Of a stretch of 64,000 bases of DNA, positions 1 through 10,838 are shown piece after piece. Location: the NCBI GenBank assembly GCA_001692895.1, contig KV748202.1, positions 1,240,001 to 1,304,000 on the forward strand, written 5' to 3'. The stretch comes from Cenococcum geophilum 1.58. Lineage: Eukaryota; Ascomycota; Dothideomycetes; Gloniales; Gloniaceae. A program made the translations under genes and the position numbers. Within the stretch, counting starts at the first letter, position 1; every line of letters begins with the position of its first letter. The notes beneath the pieces were generated by a model that saw only the letters and a program-made list of their open reading frames with translations, searched no databases and was not told the DNA's origin.

Positions 1-1096
1 CTACGCGTATACATGAGCACAGACCTGACCCCTGAGCGACGTGTATATATACCACCTCACCTCCTACATAGATCCTCACACGACATCGTTTGTCAATCAT
101 ATACAGTCACCTCGTACATCGTACCTTGACAGTCCGCACGTACTGTGACAGACCCTACCATAAACGATCTGTCCTCCCACATATCTTAACCCATCGGAAT
201 AAGTTCAACCGCAGCTAATAGAGATAACGATATATTGCACAAGGTTGCGTTAGTTAACTCCCACGCTAATAGCTCTTAACTTTGGTTTGCGCTTTTATAC
301 TAGGGTTAAGGGATAATTCTAGGACTGTGTTTGCGAAGGCGGGGCAGTTCAATCAAGCTGCCTACATATATCGGTCCTGTAATTATTCCGGACTCAGGTC
401 AGCTGACCGTTTTCACCGCACAAACACAAATTCGAGCGCTAAGCCAAGCCAAATATCTGCAAAGGCTCATCAGGACGGGCAGCATAATTAGCGGTATTTA
501 CAGCAGGTGGTTAAAGCGTAAAATACCTTAAGCCCCCACTAGCAGAAAGGGTGGCCAAGCCGCACCAACCAGACCCTTGTTTTTGTGGCGTTGGTGGCAG
601 GAAGTATTTAGCTGTAAAATAGTAATACAAGCTTTCTCTATCCTTAGACTTCCTAACCCTTAAAACAAGGCGCAAAGCATCCATTTTTAGAGGTAGATTT
701 CTTAACAACTAGTTTATGGCTAGGGTTTGATGCGTGCTCAGATATACGCCGAGATATCATATTGGCATTCTTAGCGTCGTTAGTAAGCCAAAAGTATAAT
801 TTATGCTTTTGGTTTACCCCGCGTATTGAAACGGTGAAGACTTGGCTTTCCATTTTGCATATGCTGCTGACTAATGCGGTCAGGTCAACTTGCCGCTAGT
901 TTTCAACGATTCTCCATCTTACTGCGCCACTTTCCAGTGGCTGCTGCCTGCACAACCATCATGGAACGAGCTGAAGAATAGTGCAAAGCCTTCACCACCC
1001 ACCTTCAACCTAGAGAATGCACCGCCAATGGTCGCCGTATCGGCATCTTCCTTGAAAGATTCTCGCTTCTAAATCTCTCCGAATCTACGCACAGCA
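1..1096. other. Intergenic, no gene recognised
   Basis: Balanced-composition DNA with only short overlapping ORFs on both strands, none of which resembles a known family. The last part (about 890-1096) is the natural upstream region of the HET fragment at 1097, but no promoter element can be named with confidence. It lacks the TpA-rich, stop-rich texture of the region after 5.1 kb. Confidence 0.5.
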
Positions 1097-1336
1097 ATGC
1101 GACTGTTAGAACTAAACAGTCATGGCAACTTCAGCCTGACCGAGTTCGTCGGCGACGACATTCCTCGCTACGCTATACTTTCGCATACTTGGTGTGCGGA
1201 CAGCGATGGAGTCACATTCAGAGACCTAGTGGAGAGCACTGGGAGCGGCAAAGCTGGCTATGACAAGCTCTGGCTCTGCGGAAAACGAGCGAAGGACGAC
1301 CTGCGATACTTCTGGGTGGACACTTGTTGTATCTAG
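1097..1336 (+). pseudogene. HET domain protein, N-terminal fragment
   Basis: The reading frame gives 79 residues that match the start of fungal heterokaryon-incompatibility (HET) proteins. It begins MRLLELNSHGNFSLTEFVGD, continues with the signature YAILSHTW around residues 26-33 and a FRDLVE-like segment, and ends at YFWVDTCCI. In the family this last motif continues into IDKSN..ELSEAINSMFRWY, but here a TAG follows directly and no HET sequence resumes in any frame downstream. Intact HET proteins run to several hundred residues and trigger cell death on non-self fusion in filamentous fungi. The fragment is not RIP-mutated, so loss of the rest looks like truncation or rearrangement. A spliced gene continuing further away cannot be fully excluded, but nothing supports it. 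Confidence 0.85.
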
Positions 1337-2180
1337 GAATGTCACCCTAACTTACAATCCTATAAAGATGGGTGCATTTGCCGTCGGAAACGATGGTATT
1401 GATGAGCTACGTCCATACCTGCCGTTCGCGAGCGGCGAGCCTGAGCTGTCGTAAGCATTGACCATGTGCGCCGTGTTGGTCTAAAACTGGGATTGCAGGA
1501 TTAGGTAAAGCTTGCCTTTTAACATATCTATAAGGGTGTTAGGATTTAACTAGAAAACCGCTCAAACTCGCTGGTTGCGAGTCACTACCGTCTTTTTGGT
1601 GTAGTTGAGAGTGGATCTTAACAGAGTCTCAACTCTATGCCATCGTTCATTCCTTAATTGCTGACAAGCTTGAGTCAAGGGATCATCAGCCGTCAAGAGT
1701 TTCAAGATTGAGCTTGACTTCGCTTTTTCGGAGATCGTTCCGACTTCAGCTGCAACAACACCCAGAGACCGCGCGTTTTCGACTGCGCCTCCTTTCCCAC
1801 GTCATCACTCCATCTTGGCGTGCGCGAGAACTGCATCTTCCAGAGTTGAGCGGAGCGAAGACAAGGTCACGGGCACCGCCTGTGGACTGATCCGGCCCGT
1901 TAGTTCGGAATTTAAATATTCTGGGAGGTCTGGCTCGTATCTCATAAGCTGCCTGCCGGCTTTTCAAACGCTCTTCTCCCTTCCTCTTGGTCTGCGAGCG
2001 GAATTTTTTCAGCTCGACGCGTTTCGAGCAGATATAAAAATAGGCCGGTGGGTCATCATATCGTCTCTCACGGGTCTATTGAAGCCCGATCAGGCGAAGT
2101 ATAAATTCCAGAAGACGTCTGATCTGCTTTCCGATATCGATGATGCACTGACAATCTATTGTCCAGCATTAGCATTTGCA
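1337..2180. other. Intergenic / upstream of membrane protein gene
   Basis: No recognisable protein. The frame of the downstream gene stays open back to an ATG at 1815, but the translated segment 1815-2180 is low in hydrophobic structure and unlike the conserved part of the protein. It is more likely 5' untranslated or promoter DNA, or possibly an upstream exon with an intron. Part of 1337-1460 follows the HET truncation point and shows no HET similarity. Confidence 0.5.
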
Positions 2181-3863
2181 ATGGCCAATTCAAGCTACCT
2201 CCGCGTCAGCGATTCAGTCCCTGGTCGGCATCACACTCTAATCCCATGGCTTTCCCTCCTCCTCATGACTGTCTCAGCACTTTGCATAGCTGCAGCAGCA
2301 TCTACATTGAGGATTTTGAACGGCGAAGCAGTTGAGAAGTGGATCTATAACCCTGCCTTTATTCTCGCTATCATTTCCTCCGTTTTCAATGTCTGTCTTA
2401 GTTCCCTCGTCTCCCTTGGAATTGCAACTCTTTGGTGGAGGGTCGCATCGCATGGAACAACACTTAAGGAACTGCACCAAATCTGGGATCGGAGAATGGG
2501 ATTAACATTCCTTTCATCCATAACTGGTGGCTCACATGCTCGCCATGCTGCTCTTGCCGCCGCTATCATCGCAGTAGCACGCTTCTCGAACGGACCACTA
2601 CTCCAGCAATCTCCAGGGAACCGATGGATCACCAAAGTTCATGATACCCCCATGAAAATTGTCCTTAATCGGATTGTTCCAGAAGGGTATCTCAATACTC
2701 GTCTTGAGTCACCGACCAACGTCTCTATCACCGGTCGTGGAGCAGAAGTTTTCCGTCTATTTTTGACGAATTACGAAGGTGCTCTGCTAAATGCGCCTGG
2801 CAACTTAACGACATGGCTACAGCATTGTCCACAGCAACTAGACACATGTGGTGGCTTCGCATGTCCAAACAATAGTACCTGCATTGCTCGGGTCCCATTT
2901 CTCATGACCCGCTCTAATTGTAGCATTTTTATCGAACAGTTCAACTTCACGGATCCGAGAAATTTTGACAGGACTATTTTTTCAATCGACAGTCATCTTA
3001 GGGGCTCTCCAGAAGACCCCTTTCTTCGGCTGGAAACCAAGTACAACAACTTCACTGATGCAGACTGTGTTGGTCGAATGGTCAATGAAACTTGTGACAT
3101 ACGACTAGGGATCTTTGAACAGCGCGTTGCGTTAAGATGGTCCAACTTCACCCTCCAGCCACCCCCGTGGACGAATGCAACATCTGTTGAGGACTATGTC
3201 TATAGCGGAGACACTCCAGGGCTCATGAACGCTCATGATTATAGACAACTTCCTGAAGGAGATTATCCCGCCGGGGTCCTACTTTCACTCCAAAGTTTGG
3301 TGATTAACTATTACAGTGGCGATGCCATCCTTACGTCGAACAGCTCGGTCACTAGTGCTATAATAACTAAGTTATTCTGGAATACAGTGGCAAAAAAGCC
3401 AGATTGTTCGAATGTTTATCAAAGACCTGCAACGACCATTCTGAATTCGATGAACTTCCTTCTCTTTATAGCTTCGCATTGGAGCGCCACCGGAAACTCT
3501 ACGACTACAACAAAGTTCCAGGACATTACTGCCGAAGAATACAGACCTACTCTCCAATATTACATCGATGCAACGTTCGTTGGAACCGCTTTAGGAGTAA
3601 TGTTAGCTGGACTGATATCTGTGGCGTCTTTGTTTTGGGGAATTTGGGAGCTAGATCGTATTGTGACCTTGAGTCCGTTAGAAACGGCCAAAGCGTTCAA
3701 TGCTCCTCTGCTTGATCCAGTCGATAGAGCAATAGAAGCGGAGGACATCATCACCAGCCGTGGACAAACCAAAGTCCAGTATGACGGGCGATCGTTCCGA
3801 GCTACTGATGCCGATGAGCTCCAGGAACTTGAAGAACTGCGAGCGGTGATAGTACAAGATTGA
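2181..3863 (+). CDS. Fungal multi-pass membrane protein, unknown function
   Basis: This is the only intact long gene in the window: 560 residues from the ATG at 2181 to TGA at 3861-3863. I chose this start because the first membrane segment begins about 20 residues later; the frame is open upstream to 1815. Segments at about residues 20-41 and 58-84 are strongly hydrophobic, a weaker one lies near 122-137, and a C-terminal one lies near 466-490. Between them is a large presumably extracellular or lumenal region with many N-glycosylation sequons (NVS, NNST, NCS, NFT, NSS) and several Cys. After the last membrane segment comes GIWELDR..TLSPLETAKAFNAPLL. I recall this 'SPLE.AKAF.APLL' tail from a large family of uncharacterised ascomycete membrane proteins. 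The early TTLKELHQIWDRR is also typical of it. The molecular role is unknown. Composition is normal, with no sign of RIP. Confidence 0.8.
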   Translation: MANSSYLRVSDSVPGRHHTLIPWLSLLLMTVSALCIAAAASTLRILNGEAVEKWIYNPAFILAIISSVFNVCLSSLVSLGIATLWWRVASHGTTLKELHQIWDRRMGLTFLSSITGGSHARHAALAAAIIAVARFSNGPLLQQSPGNRWITKVHDTPMKIVLNRIVPEGYLNTRLESPTNVSITGRGAEVFRLFLTNYEGALLNAPGNLTTWLQHCPQQLDTCGGFACPNNSTCIARVPFLMTRSNCSIFIEQFNFTDPRNFDRTIFSIDSHLRGSPEDPFLRLETKYNNFTDADCVGRMVNETCDIRLGIFEQRVALRWSNFTLQPPPWTNATSVEDYVYSGDTPGLMNAHDYRQLPEGDYPAGVLLSLQSLVINYYSGDAILTSNSSVTSAIITKLFWNTVAKKPDCSNVYQRPATTILNSMNFLLFIASHWSATGNSTTTTKFQDITAEEYRPTLQYYIDATFVGTALGVMLAGLISVASLFWGIWELDRIVTLSPLETAKAFNAPLLDPVDRAIEAEDIITSRGQTKVQYDGRSFRATDADELQELEELRAVIVQD

Positions 3864-4162
3864 TAGTCTGCTTAAGAGCAAAAGATCTGCTTTTTCAATT
3901 GTTGCAATCCGAGCAGGAGCTGGCTGACCACGAAGTGGAAAGGAAGAGGTTTTCCTGGGTTCCGGAGTTCGGAGTTATCTGACGAGATCCCGTCTGTCTC
4001 CTCCTGTCCCGTTACTTGTCCAGCTCAGAACGTCCAGCATTCTCTCATCGTACCTGCGCTGCACGGTTCCAAAGACGGTGATTGGCCCCTCGATTGTGCC
4101 GGGGAATCGTGCGGATGGGGCAGATCTTAGCGAGCTTAGAGGGGAGAGGAAGCGTAAGGAAA

Positions 4163-4352
4163 GAAGCCCTAAGGGAACGAAGCCCTGGGGGAACGAGGCC
4201 CTGGGGGAACGAAGCCCTGGGGGAACGAAGCCCTGGGGGAACGAAGCCCTGGGGGAACGAAGCCCTGGGGGAACGAAGCCCTGGGGGAACGAAGCCCTGG
4301 GGGAATGTACCCCCAGGGGAATGCACCCCCAAGGGAATGAACCCCCAGGGGA
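4163..4352. repeat. 16-bp minisatellite, about 11 units
   Basis: Tandem units of GAACGAAGCCCTGGGG. About eight are near-perfect, followed by three or so diverged units (GAATG.ACCCCCAGGG type). As 16 is not a multiple of 3, successive units rotate through all frames, so every frame on both strands reads as an open 16-residue periodic peptide. This produces overlapping ORFs of 97, 97, 66 and 173 residues that are most likely artefacts of the repeat. The high identity and lack of C-to-T decay indicate recent expansion outside the RIP region. Confidence 0.95.
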
Positions 4353-5130
4353 AACGCAAGGGCTTCCATAATTGAGCGAATCGCTGGGAATTATTTTTGT
4401 CCTCAGCTTCTCGGCTTTTAATTGGTTGGCACGCTTCGCTAAGCCTTACTGGCTTGCGCTTCAACGAGTTGCCCTGCGCCGTTTTATGTGAGTTGTATCC
4501 AAGGCTGCTGCCTGGACTCGGGAAGAAAGAAAGAAGGGAATCAAGTAGGCTCTGAAAATCGAGCATCCAGTTTCAGGTGTGAACGAAGGGCTATTTTTGG
4601 ATGTTTGGAGCGCCTAAAATTGGGTACTCCATTTTTAGGGTCTACTCGATCCCCCGAACCTCCTCGCTCCTGTCTTTAACCTTTACTTTTCCTTTTAAGC
4701 AAATGGCGTAAAAAATCCTAATCCAGTGATAAAATTTCCGTATAGCTTTCCTATCTACCAGCAAAGTATTAAGAAAACGCTAAGCATCCACATAATGCAC
4801 AGCGCCTCTTTAATTCCGGTGGTTAGCGCAGCCACGTCTGCACGGCCTTTTTGTAGGGGAAGTTTTGGTATTTTTGCTGTTTAAGGGGAAAGTTAATAAA
4901 ACACGCTAACCACCGGACGCGCTAGGAGGCTATATCTCTTAGCTAAGACGAGATGCCACGCCGAATTTATTGGGGTGTGCGAAGACCTTGGTCTAATTGG
5001 AGCCACAAAATATAAGTTGGCTGCAGCTGTTCTGTGCTGCCTAGTGCCAAGTGTCTCACTAGATTTTAGCCCGTAAGGCTAAATCAGTCGCCATATCTCC
5101 GCCTAATTCTATTTCCTAGTTCCTTTTATG
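4353..5130. other. Intergenic transition zone
   Basis: No gene recognised. Composition is still balanced up to about 5.1 kb, then turns abruptly AT/TpA-rich. It holds a short inverted repeat (4816-4916, listed separately) and a small perfect-looking hairpin around 5063-5086 (TTTAGCC..GGCTAAA). Confidence 0.5.
4816..4916. repeat. 101-bp element with 13-bp inverted termini
   Basis: CCGGTGGTTAGCG at 4816-4828 is repeated as its exact reverse complement at 4904-4916, enclosing 75 bp. Size and structure would suit a very small MITE-like element, but I see no target-site duplication in the flanks (AATT left, ACGC right). It could also be a structured transcript end. The call rests only on the inverted repeat. 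Confidence 0.5.
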
Positions 5131-5974
5131 ACTACAAGCAAAACTCCTTAGTATAATATGGGTTTTGGCGCCAAATGTATCGTAATACTAATAGTATTGT
5201 TAGATTAAGAGTTACGTGTAGGGTAAATAAGTAGTAAAAACTTAATAAAAAGTAGATCTTAAAGCCTAAAGGGTATAAATGTTCCTCCTTACGGGCTAGA
5301 TATACGCCTTGCTATATAACTAGTTATACCGATATTGGTAGTAGAGCTTAACGATATCGTCGAAAGTTAGATAATCGTTAATTACACCAAAAAAGTCTTA
5401 ATTAGGGCGTGTAGATTATAATACCAAATATATCGTTATATACCCGGTATTGTATTAAGAAGTTTTGCCTATATTTTATTATGTTCTCTCTAATGGATCC
5501 AAATCTCGTACCCTCGCGAGATGCTTAGCGCCTGATTTTGCTTAGAGTAAGCTAAAGCTACTAAACCTTACTTAGGAGCGCTTGCGATTTACTAAAACTA
5601 ACTACATATATCTAAAGCACCTAAACTTAAATTTGTCTTCTTAAAGACCTTATCTACTCGCATTTATAGAGCTCTATAAGTACTACTTACTGTAAGTGTT
5701 TCCTAGGTGTATGCTATAAAGGATAGTATAGCTAATAATCGGTTTAAATAGTGCTTCTATATCGCCCGCATTTTCCTCCTACTATTTAGTATTGTTGCTA
5801 AGCAGCTATACTAAACTCTAAGTCCAACATATCTAGACTAACGCTTTTAGTTACTATATTATTATTCCTTTATTCTTTACTCGACAAATCTCTGCTTCGC
5901 TAAAAGTAATTAATTGTAAAAGATTTACTAACTAAGGAGGCTTTAATTTTATACCTAAACGCTTACCCTAAAAG
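5131..5974. other. RIP-decayed DNA upstream of NLR relic
   Basis: AT-rich DNA with dense stops in all frames and no protein family recognised. It lies directly upstream of the NLR pseudogene start and could be its decayed promoter region. The change of texture around 5.13-5.16 kb marks the left edge of the RIP compartment. Confidence 0.5.
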
Positions 5975-8900
5975 ATGTCTAAGAGAAGCGGAGAGGTTAG
6001 GTGTAAAGAACCTATATTAAGTAAGAATAAGATAAGGGAGGTAAATAAGTCGCCTTATCTAACCGAGTTTACCTATAATAACTATACTATGGGATGGGTC
6101 TGCGCGCTGCCTAAGGAGCAGACCGCAGCAACGGCTATATTAGACTAAATATATCCGGATCTCCCTAAGCCACTAAGTGACTATAATATATACCCTAGGA
6201 TCCATCTGTAACTATAAAGTTGTTATAGCCTGCTTACTAAAGGGCAAGTATAGCAATAATTTAGTAGCGATAGTCGCGGCTAGTATAGTTGGTACTTTTT
6301 TATCCATTAAGGTCGGCCTTATGGTTAGTATTGGCGGCGGTATTCCGCCTAAGGTTAGACTTAGCGATGTTGTAATTAGCTTACTAGTTAACTAATATTC
6401 TGGGTGGTCTAGTAGGATTTCGGTAAGGCAGAAAAGGATGGTAACTTTAAATAAATAGGCGCGCTAAACAATCCGCCGATGGCGCTGCTGATAGTAGTAG
6501 CTAAACTAGAGACTAAGTATAAGATAAATGGGTTAAAGATATATTAGTACCTGGATAATATAGAAAAGAAGTGGCCAAACCTTATACTAAAGTATACGCA
6601 ATCAGCTTCCCTTAAGGACCCTTTATTCGCGGCAGACAATTCCTACTATAATTAGAATAGATGGTATGCTATATTTACGACGCTCTGGGATATAATTCTG
6701 GCTATTCTTAGGTACCTCTTAGGCTGGTTGGCGTTTACTTTAATAAAGCTTAGTGCCGAGTAAGTAAGGAGCCCTACTATAGTAAGCACTGTAGTTAATA
6801 GAGATTAGAGGAAGCCTAGAAATATATATATATATTACAGTCTAATTATATCTAGTAGCTAGGTAATTAAGGACAATAGACTCCGTAATAGTCTTAACGA
6901 AAGTCTTAGCGGAAATGTTTTTTGCGTTAAAATGGAGGCAGTAGGGCTGATAAACGACTTTCTATATATCGTTATCTAAGGCATCTGCGATTATACCGAC
7001 TTATAAAAGAACAAAGATTGGCAGGAGTATGCTGTAACTATAGCTACGGCGTATGTAAAGGAGCTTTTAGGATATATATAGCTGAGTAATGTTAACGGAG
7101 AGCGTCTAGTAAAGGATATATTAAGCTAGGGTTAGTTATTCTTAAGTCCTTCTATATAGTTGGTAACGAGCTTCTAAAAATGGTAGTTTTTAATAATGTT
7201 ATAATAGTGAAGTCCAAATTGGATAGAAAGGAAGACCTTAAAATCCTAAATTAGCTTACGTTAATTAACTACAGTTCTTAATATGGCAATATTCTTAGAA
7301 GACGATAACCGGGAACTAGCTAATAGCTTTTAAACTCTGCTAAGTACTAGACTTAGCTAAATATAGATAAATAGATATTATTCTATCTAGGCATTCCTGG
7401 AGCAGGGAAGACGATTTTTATATTAATTATTGTTAACTATTTAACTACCCAGTTTTCCTATAACCCAACGATTAGTATTGTATATGTCTATTATAGCTTC
7501 TAGCGGAAAGACGACTAGGAGATAGATGACTTGCTAGCAAGTCTACTAAAACAACTTATATAGAGCTAGTCTTCTCTGCCAAGGAGTGTTAAAGAGCTAT
7601 ATAATTAACACAACGCCAACTGGACATAACTATTACTTAATAATATCGCCAAAACTCTCTAGGCTGTGACTGCTATATATTTAAGAGTCTTTATTATTAT
7701 TAATATACTTAATAAATATTAAGCATTTAATAGCTGTCGGGCAATGTTCCTTTTAAAACTTTTTAACCTCTAAGCTAAATATGGTCTAAATATCTTTACT
7801 ACTTCTAGATTTATCCTAGAGGTTACTAAGAAATTTAACGGCGGCACAATATTTAAGATCCGTGCTCATGATAAGAATATATAAAACTATTTAGACAGCT
7901 AGATATTACTATTAGAACTAAAGTTTTTATAGACCTACTATAAAGAGATTAAAACTAAGATTATAAGGGTAGTTAATGGAATGTAAGTTCCTGCCTTGCT
8001 GTTATAATAGACTGATTAATTAACGTCTAAATAGGTTTCTTCTTACGTAGCTTTATTTTCAATCTATAAGTACTAAAAGGACACTTAAGAAGATAAAAGA
8101 TATGTTAAATAAGCTCCCAACGGGACTGAAAGCATATAACTATACTTATAAAGATGCTATAAAAAGGATTACGGATTATAATCCGGACTCTATAGAGCTA
8201 GTAAAGCAGGTTCTATTATAGATTACCTATATAAAGAGACCATTTACTACGTTAGAACTTTAGAATGCACTTATAGTAAAGGTTAGCCAGCCTAACCTTA
8301 ATAAAGAAAACCTCCTAAAGATTGAAGATATGGTCTCTATATATGCTAGACTAGTTATAGTTAATAAAGAGAGTAATATTATCTAGTTAGTCCATTATAT
8401 AACGCAGGAATACTTTAAGCAGATATAGACTTCTTAGTTTCCCGATGCCTAGATATATATTATAAGTGTCTATATTACCTACCTATTATTTAATACCTTT
8501 AAGACGGGCTTCTGTCAATCTAATAAAGAGTTTAAGGCACGATTGCGGACAAACGTCTTTTACGACTATATAGCGTAATATTAGGGTTATTATACGCACA
8601 CAGCGTTAATTAAAGAAGATTTAATTCTTAAATTCTTAAAGAGTAGAACTAAGGTCTCTACCGCTAACTAGGCGATAATAGCTTCTAGATATTTCTTAGA
8701 CTTTTATTAATGTCCGCCAATACCAACGACAGAAGTACACGTTGTAGCGTACTTTGGACTAGAGAGCCTAATAATAAGTTTATTAAATAAGGGGTATAAT
8801 CCAGATCTTTAAGATTCTTATAATTGGACACCACTATTATAGGCAACGGAGAATGGGTATAAGGCGGTAGTAAAGCTGCTACTTATAAAAGGCGCTAAGC

Positions 8901-10838
8901 TAGAGTCTAAGGATTGCTTAGGCTGCACGCCGCTTTTATTAGTAGTAAATAACGGGCACAAGGTAGTCATAAAGCTGCTGCTTAAAAAGGGCGCTAAGCT
9001 AGAGTTTAAGGAGATATTAGGTAGTCTAATATCGCTATTATTAGTAGCACAGGGTGGGGATAAGGTAGTAGTACAGCTGCTGCTTAAGAGGGGTACTAAG
9101 CTTAAGTCTAAGGATACCCTTAATTAAACGCCGTTAATATATGCAGTAATAAATGAACATAAGGAGGTAGTAAAGCTACTATTTAAGAAAGGCGCTAAGC
9201 TAGAGTTTAGAAGTAGAAGCTATTATTAAACGCCGCTAGTATGTATAGTACAGGATAGGTATAAGGTAGTAGTAAAGCTACTACTTAAAAAGGGTGCTAA
9301 GCTAGAGTCTAAGGCTAAAAATAGTTAGAGGCTACTATTATTAGCAGTAGTAAATAGGTATAAGGCAGTTATAAAGCTGCTTCTTAAGAAGGGTACTAAG
9401 CTAGAGTCTAAGGCTAAATATAGTTAGGTGCTACTGTTTTTACTAGTAAGAGATAAGTATAAGGAAGAGTCTAAGGCTAAAAATGGTTAGACGCCGCTAT
9501 TATTAGTAGTAAGAAATGGGCATAAGGTAGTAGTAAAGCTGCTACTTAAAATGGGTGCTAAGCTAAAGTCTAAGGCTGAAAATAGTTGGACGCCGCTATT
9601 ATTAGTAGTATAAGGTGGGCATAAGGTAGTAGTAAAGCTGCTATTTAAGAAGGGTGCTAAGCTAGAGTCTAAGGCTAAACGGGGGTATACGCCGCTGTTA
9701 TTAGCAGTAAGGAATAGGTATAAGGCAGTAGTAAAGCTACTATTTAAGAAGGGTGCTAAGCTAAAGTCTAAGACTAAAAATAGTTAGACGCCGCTGTTAT
9801 TAGTAGTATAGGGTGGGCATAAGGTAGTAGTAAAGCTACTACTTAAGAAGGGTGTTGAGCTAGAATCTAAGGGTAAATAAGGGTACACGCCGCTGTTATT
9901 AGTAGTAAGGAATGGGTATAAGGCAGTAGTAAAGCTACTACTTAAGAAGGATACTAAGCTAGAGTTTAAGGATAAAGATAGTTTAATACCACTGGTATAG
10001 GCAGTAAAGAATGGGCATAAGGTAGTTATAAAACTGCTATTTAAAAAGGGTGCTAAGCTAGAGTCTAAGGCTAAAAAGAGGTGGACGCCGCTAGTATATA
10101 TAGTAAAGAATAGGTATAAGACAGTTATAAAGCTGCTACTTAAAAAGGGTACTAAGCTAGAGTTTAAGGATAAAAATAGTCTAATACCGCTAGTATATGT
10201 AGTAAAGAATGGGTATAAGGCAGTTATAAAGCTATTACCTAAGAAGGGTACTAAGCTAGAGTTTAAGGATAAAGATAGTCTAATATCGCTATTATAGGCA
10301 GTAGAGAATGGGTATAAGGCAGTTATAAAACTGCTGCTTAAAAAAGGCGCTAAGCTAGAGTTTAAGGATAACTAGGGTTACACGCCGCTTTTATTAGCAG
10401 TAGAGAATAGGCATAAAGCAGTTATAATACTACTGCTTAAAAAGGGTGCTGAGCTAAAGTATAAGGATAAAGATGGTCTAATACCGCTATTATAGGTAGT
10501 AGAGAATGGGTATAAATCAGTTATAAAGCTGCTTCTTAAAAATAGTGCTAAGCTAGAGTTAAAGGATAAAGATAGTTCTAAGGATAAAAATAGTTCTAAG
10601 GATAAAGATGGTCAGACACCGCTATTATAGGTAGTAGAGAATGGGTATAAGGCAGTTATAAAGCTGCTGTTTAAGGAGGGCGCTAAGCTAAAGTCTAAGG
10701 ATAAAGATAGTCTAATACCGCTAGTATAGGTAGCGGAGAATAGGTATAAGGTAGTTATAAAGCTGCTACTTAAAAAGGGTGCTAAGCTAAAGTCTAAGGA
10801 TAAAGATGGTCTAACACCGCTAGTATATATAGTAAAAC
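5975..10838 (+). pseudogene. NLR: phosphorylase-NACHT-ankyrin receptor, RIP-decayed
   Basis: Reading through stops gives the classic fungal NOD-like receptor order. From an ATG near 5975 comes YTMGWVCALPKEQTAA, then (after a one-base frame change near 6185) YTLGSICNYKVVIACLLKG and IKVGLMVSIGGGIPPKVRL, hallmarks of the PNP/UDP-phosphorylase-like N-terminal domain. It continues through VKDI near 7.1 kb. A NACHT P-loop, LGIPGAGKT, lies near 7390-7415, followed by DLLASLLKQL. A Walker-B-like stretch near 7690-7725 reads FIIINILNKY where the family has acidic residues. About 20 ankyrin repeats follow from 8.74 kb. The gene stops abruptly within an ankyrin unit where the hAT relic begins. Such proteins act in non-self recognition and programmed cell death in fungi. 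In-frame TAA/TAG codons and Asp-to-Asn changes throughout show it is dead and was hit by RIP, as expected for a multi-copy, repeat-rich gene family. Confidence 0.9.
8740..10838 (+). repeat. Ankyrin repeat array, ~20 units of ~99 bp
   Basis: The C-terminal part of the NLR relic consists of near-identical 33-residue ankyrin units. The recurring core is VVKLLLKKGAKLESK, with the DNA motif GG(T/C)GCTAAGCTAGAG recurring about every 99-100 bp from near 8.89 kb to 10.78 kb. I count about 20 units. One near 9.45-9.47 kb is shortened, and the region 10.55-10.61 kb carries a small internal triplication. High similarity between units is typical of fast-evolving fungal NLR repeat domains. Most differences between units are C/T and G/A transitions, consistent with RIP. 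Confidence 0.9.

Noticed and set aside
1815..2180. 122-codon N-terminal extension of the membrane protein
   Set aside because: In frame, but lacks family-like sequence; the ATG at 2181 sits at the usual distance before the first membrane segment.
4045..4566. 173-codon minus-strand ORF and overlapping plus-strand 97-codon ORFs
   Set aside because: Their length comes from the 16-bp minisatellite, which is stop-free in every frame; the flanking residues resemble nothing known.
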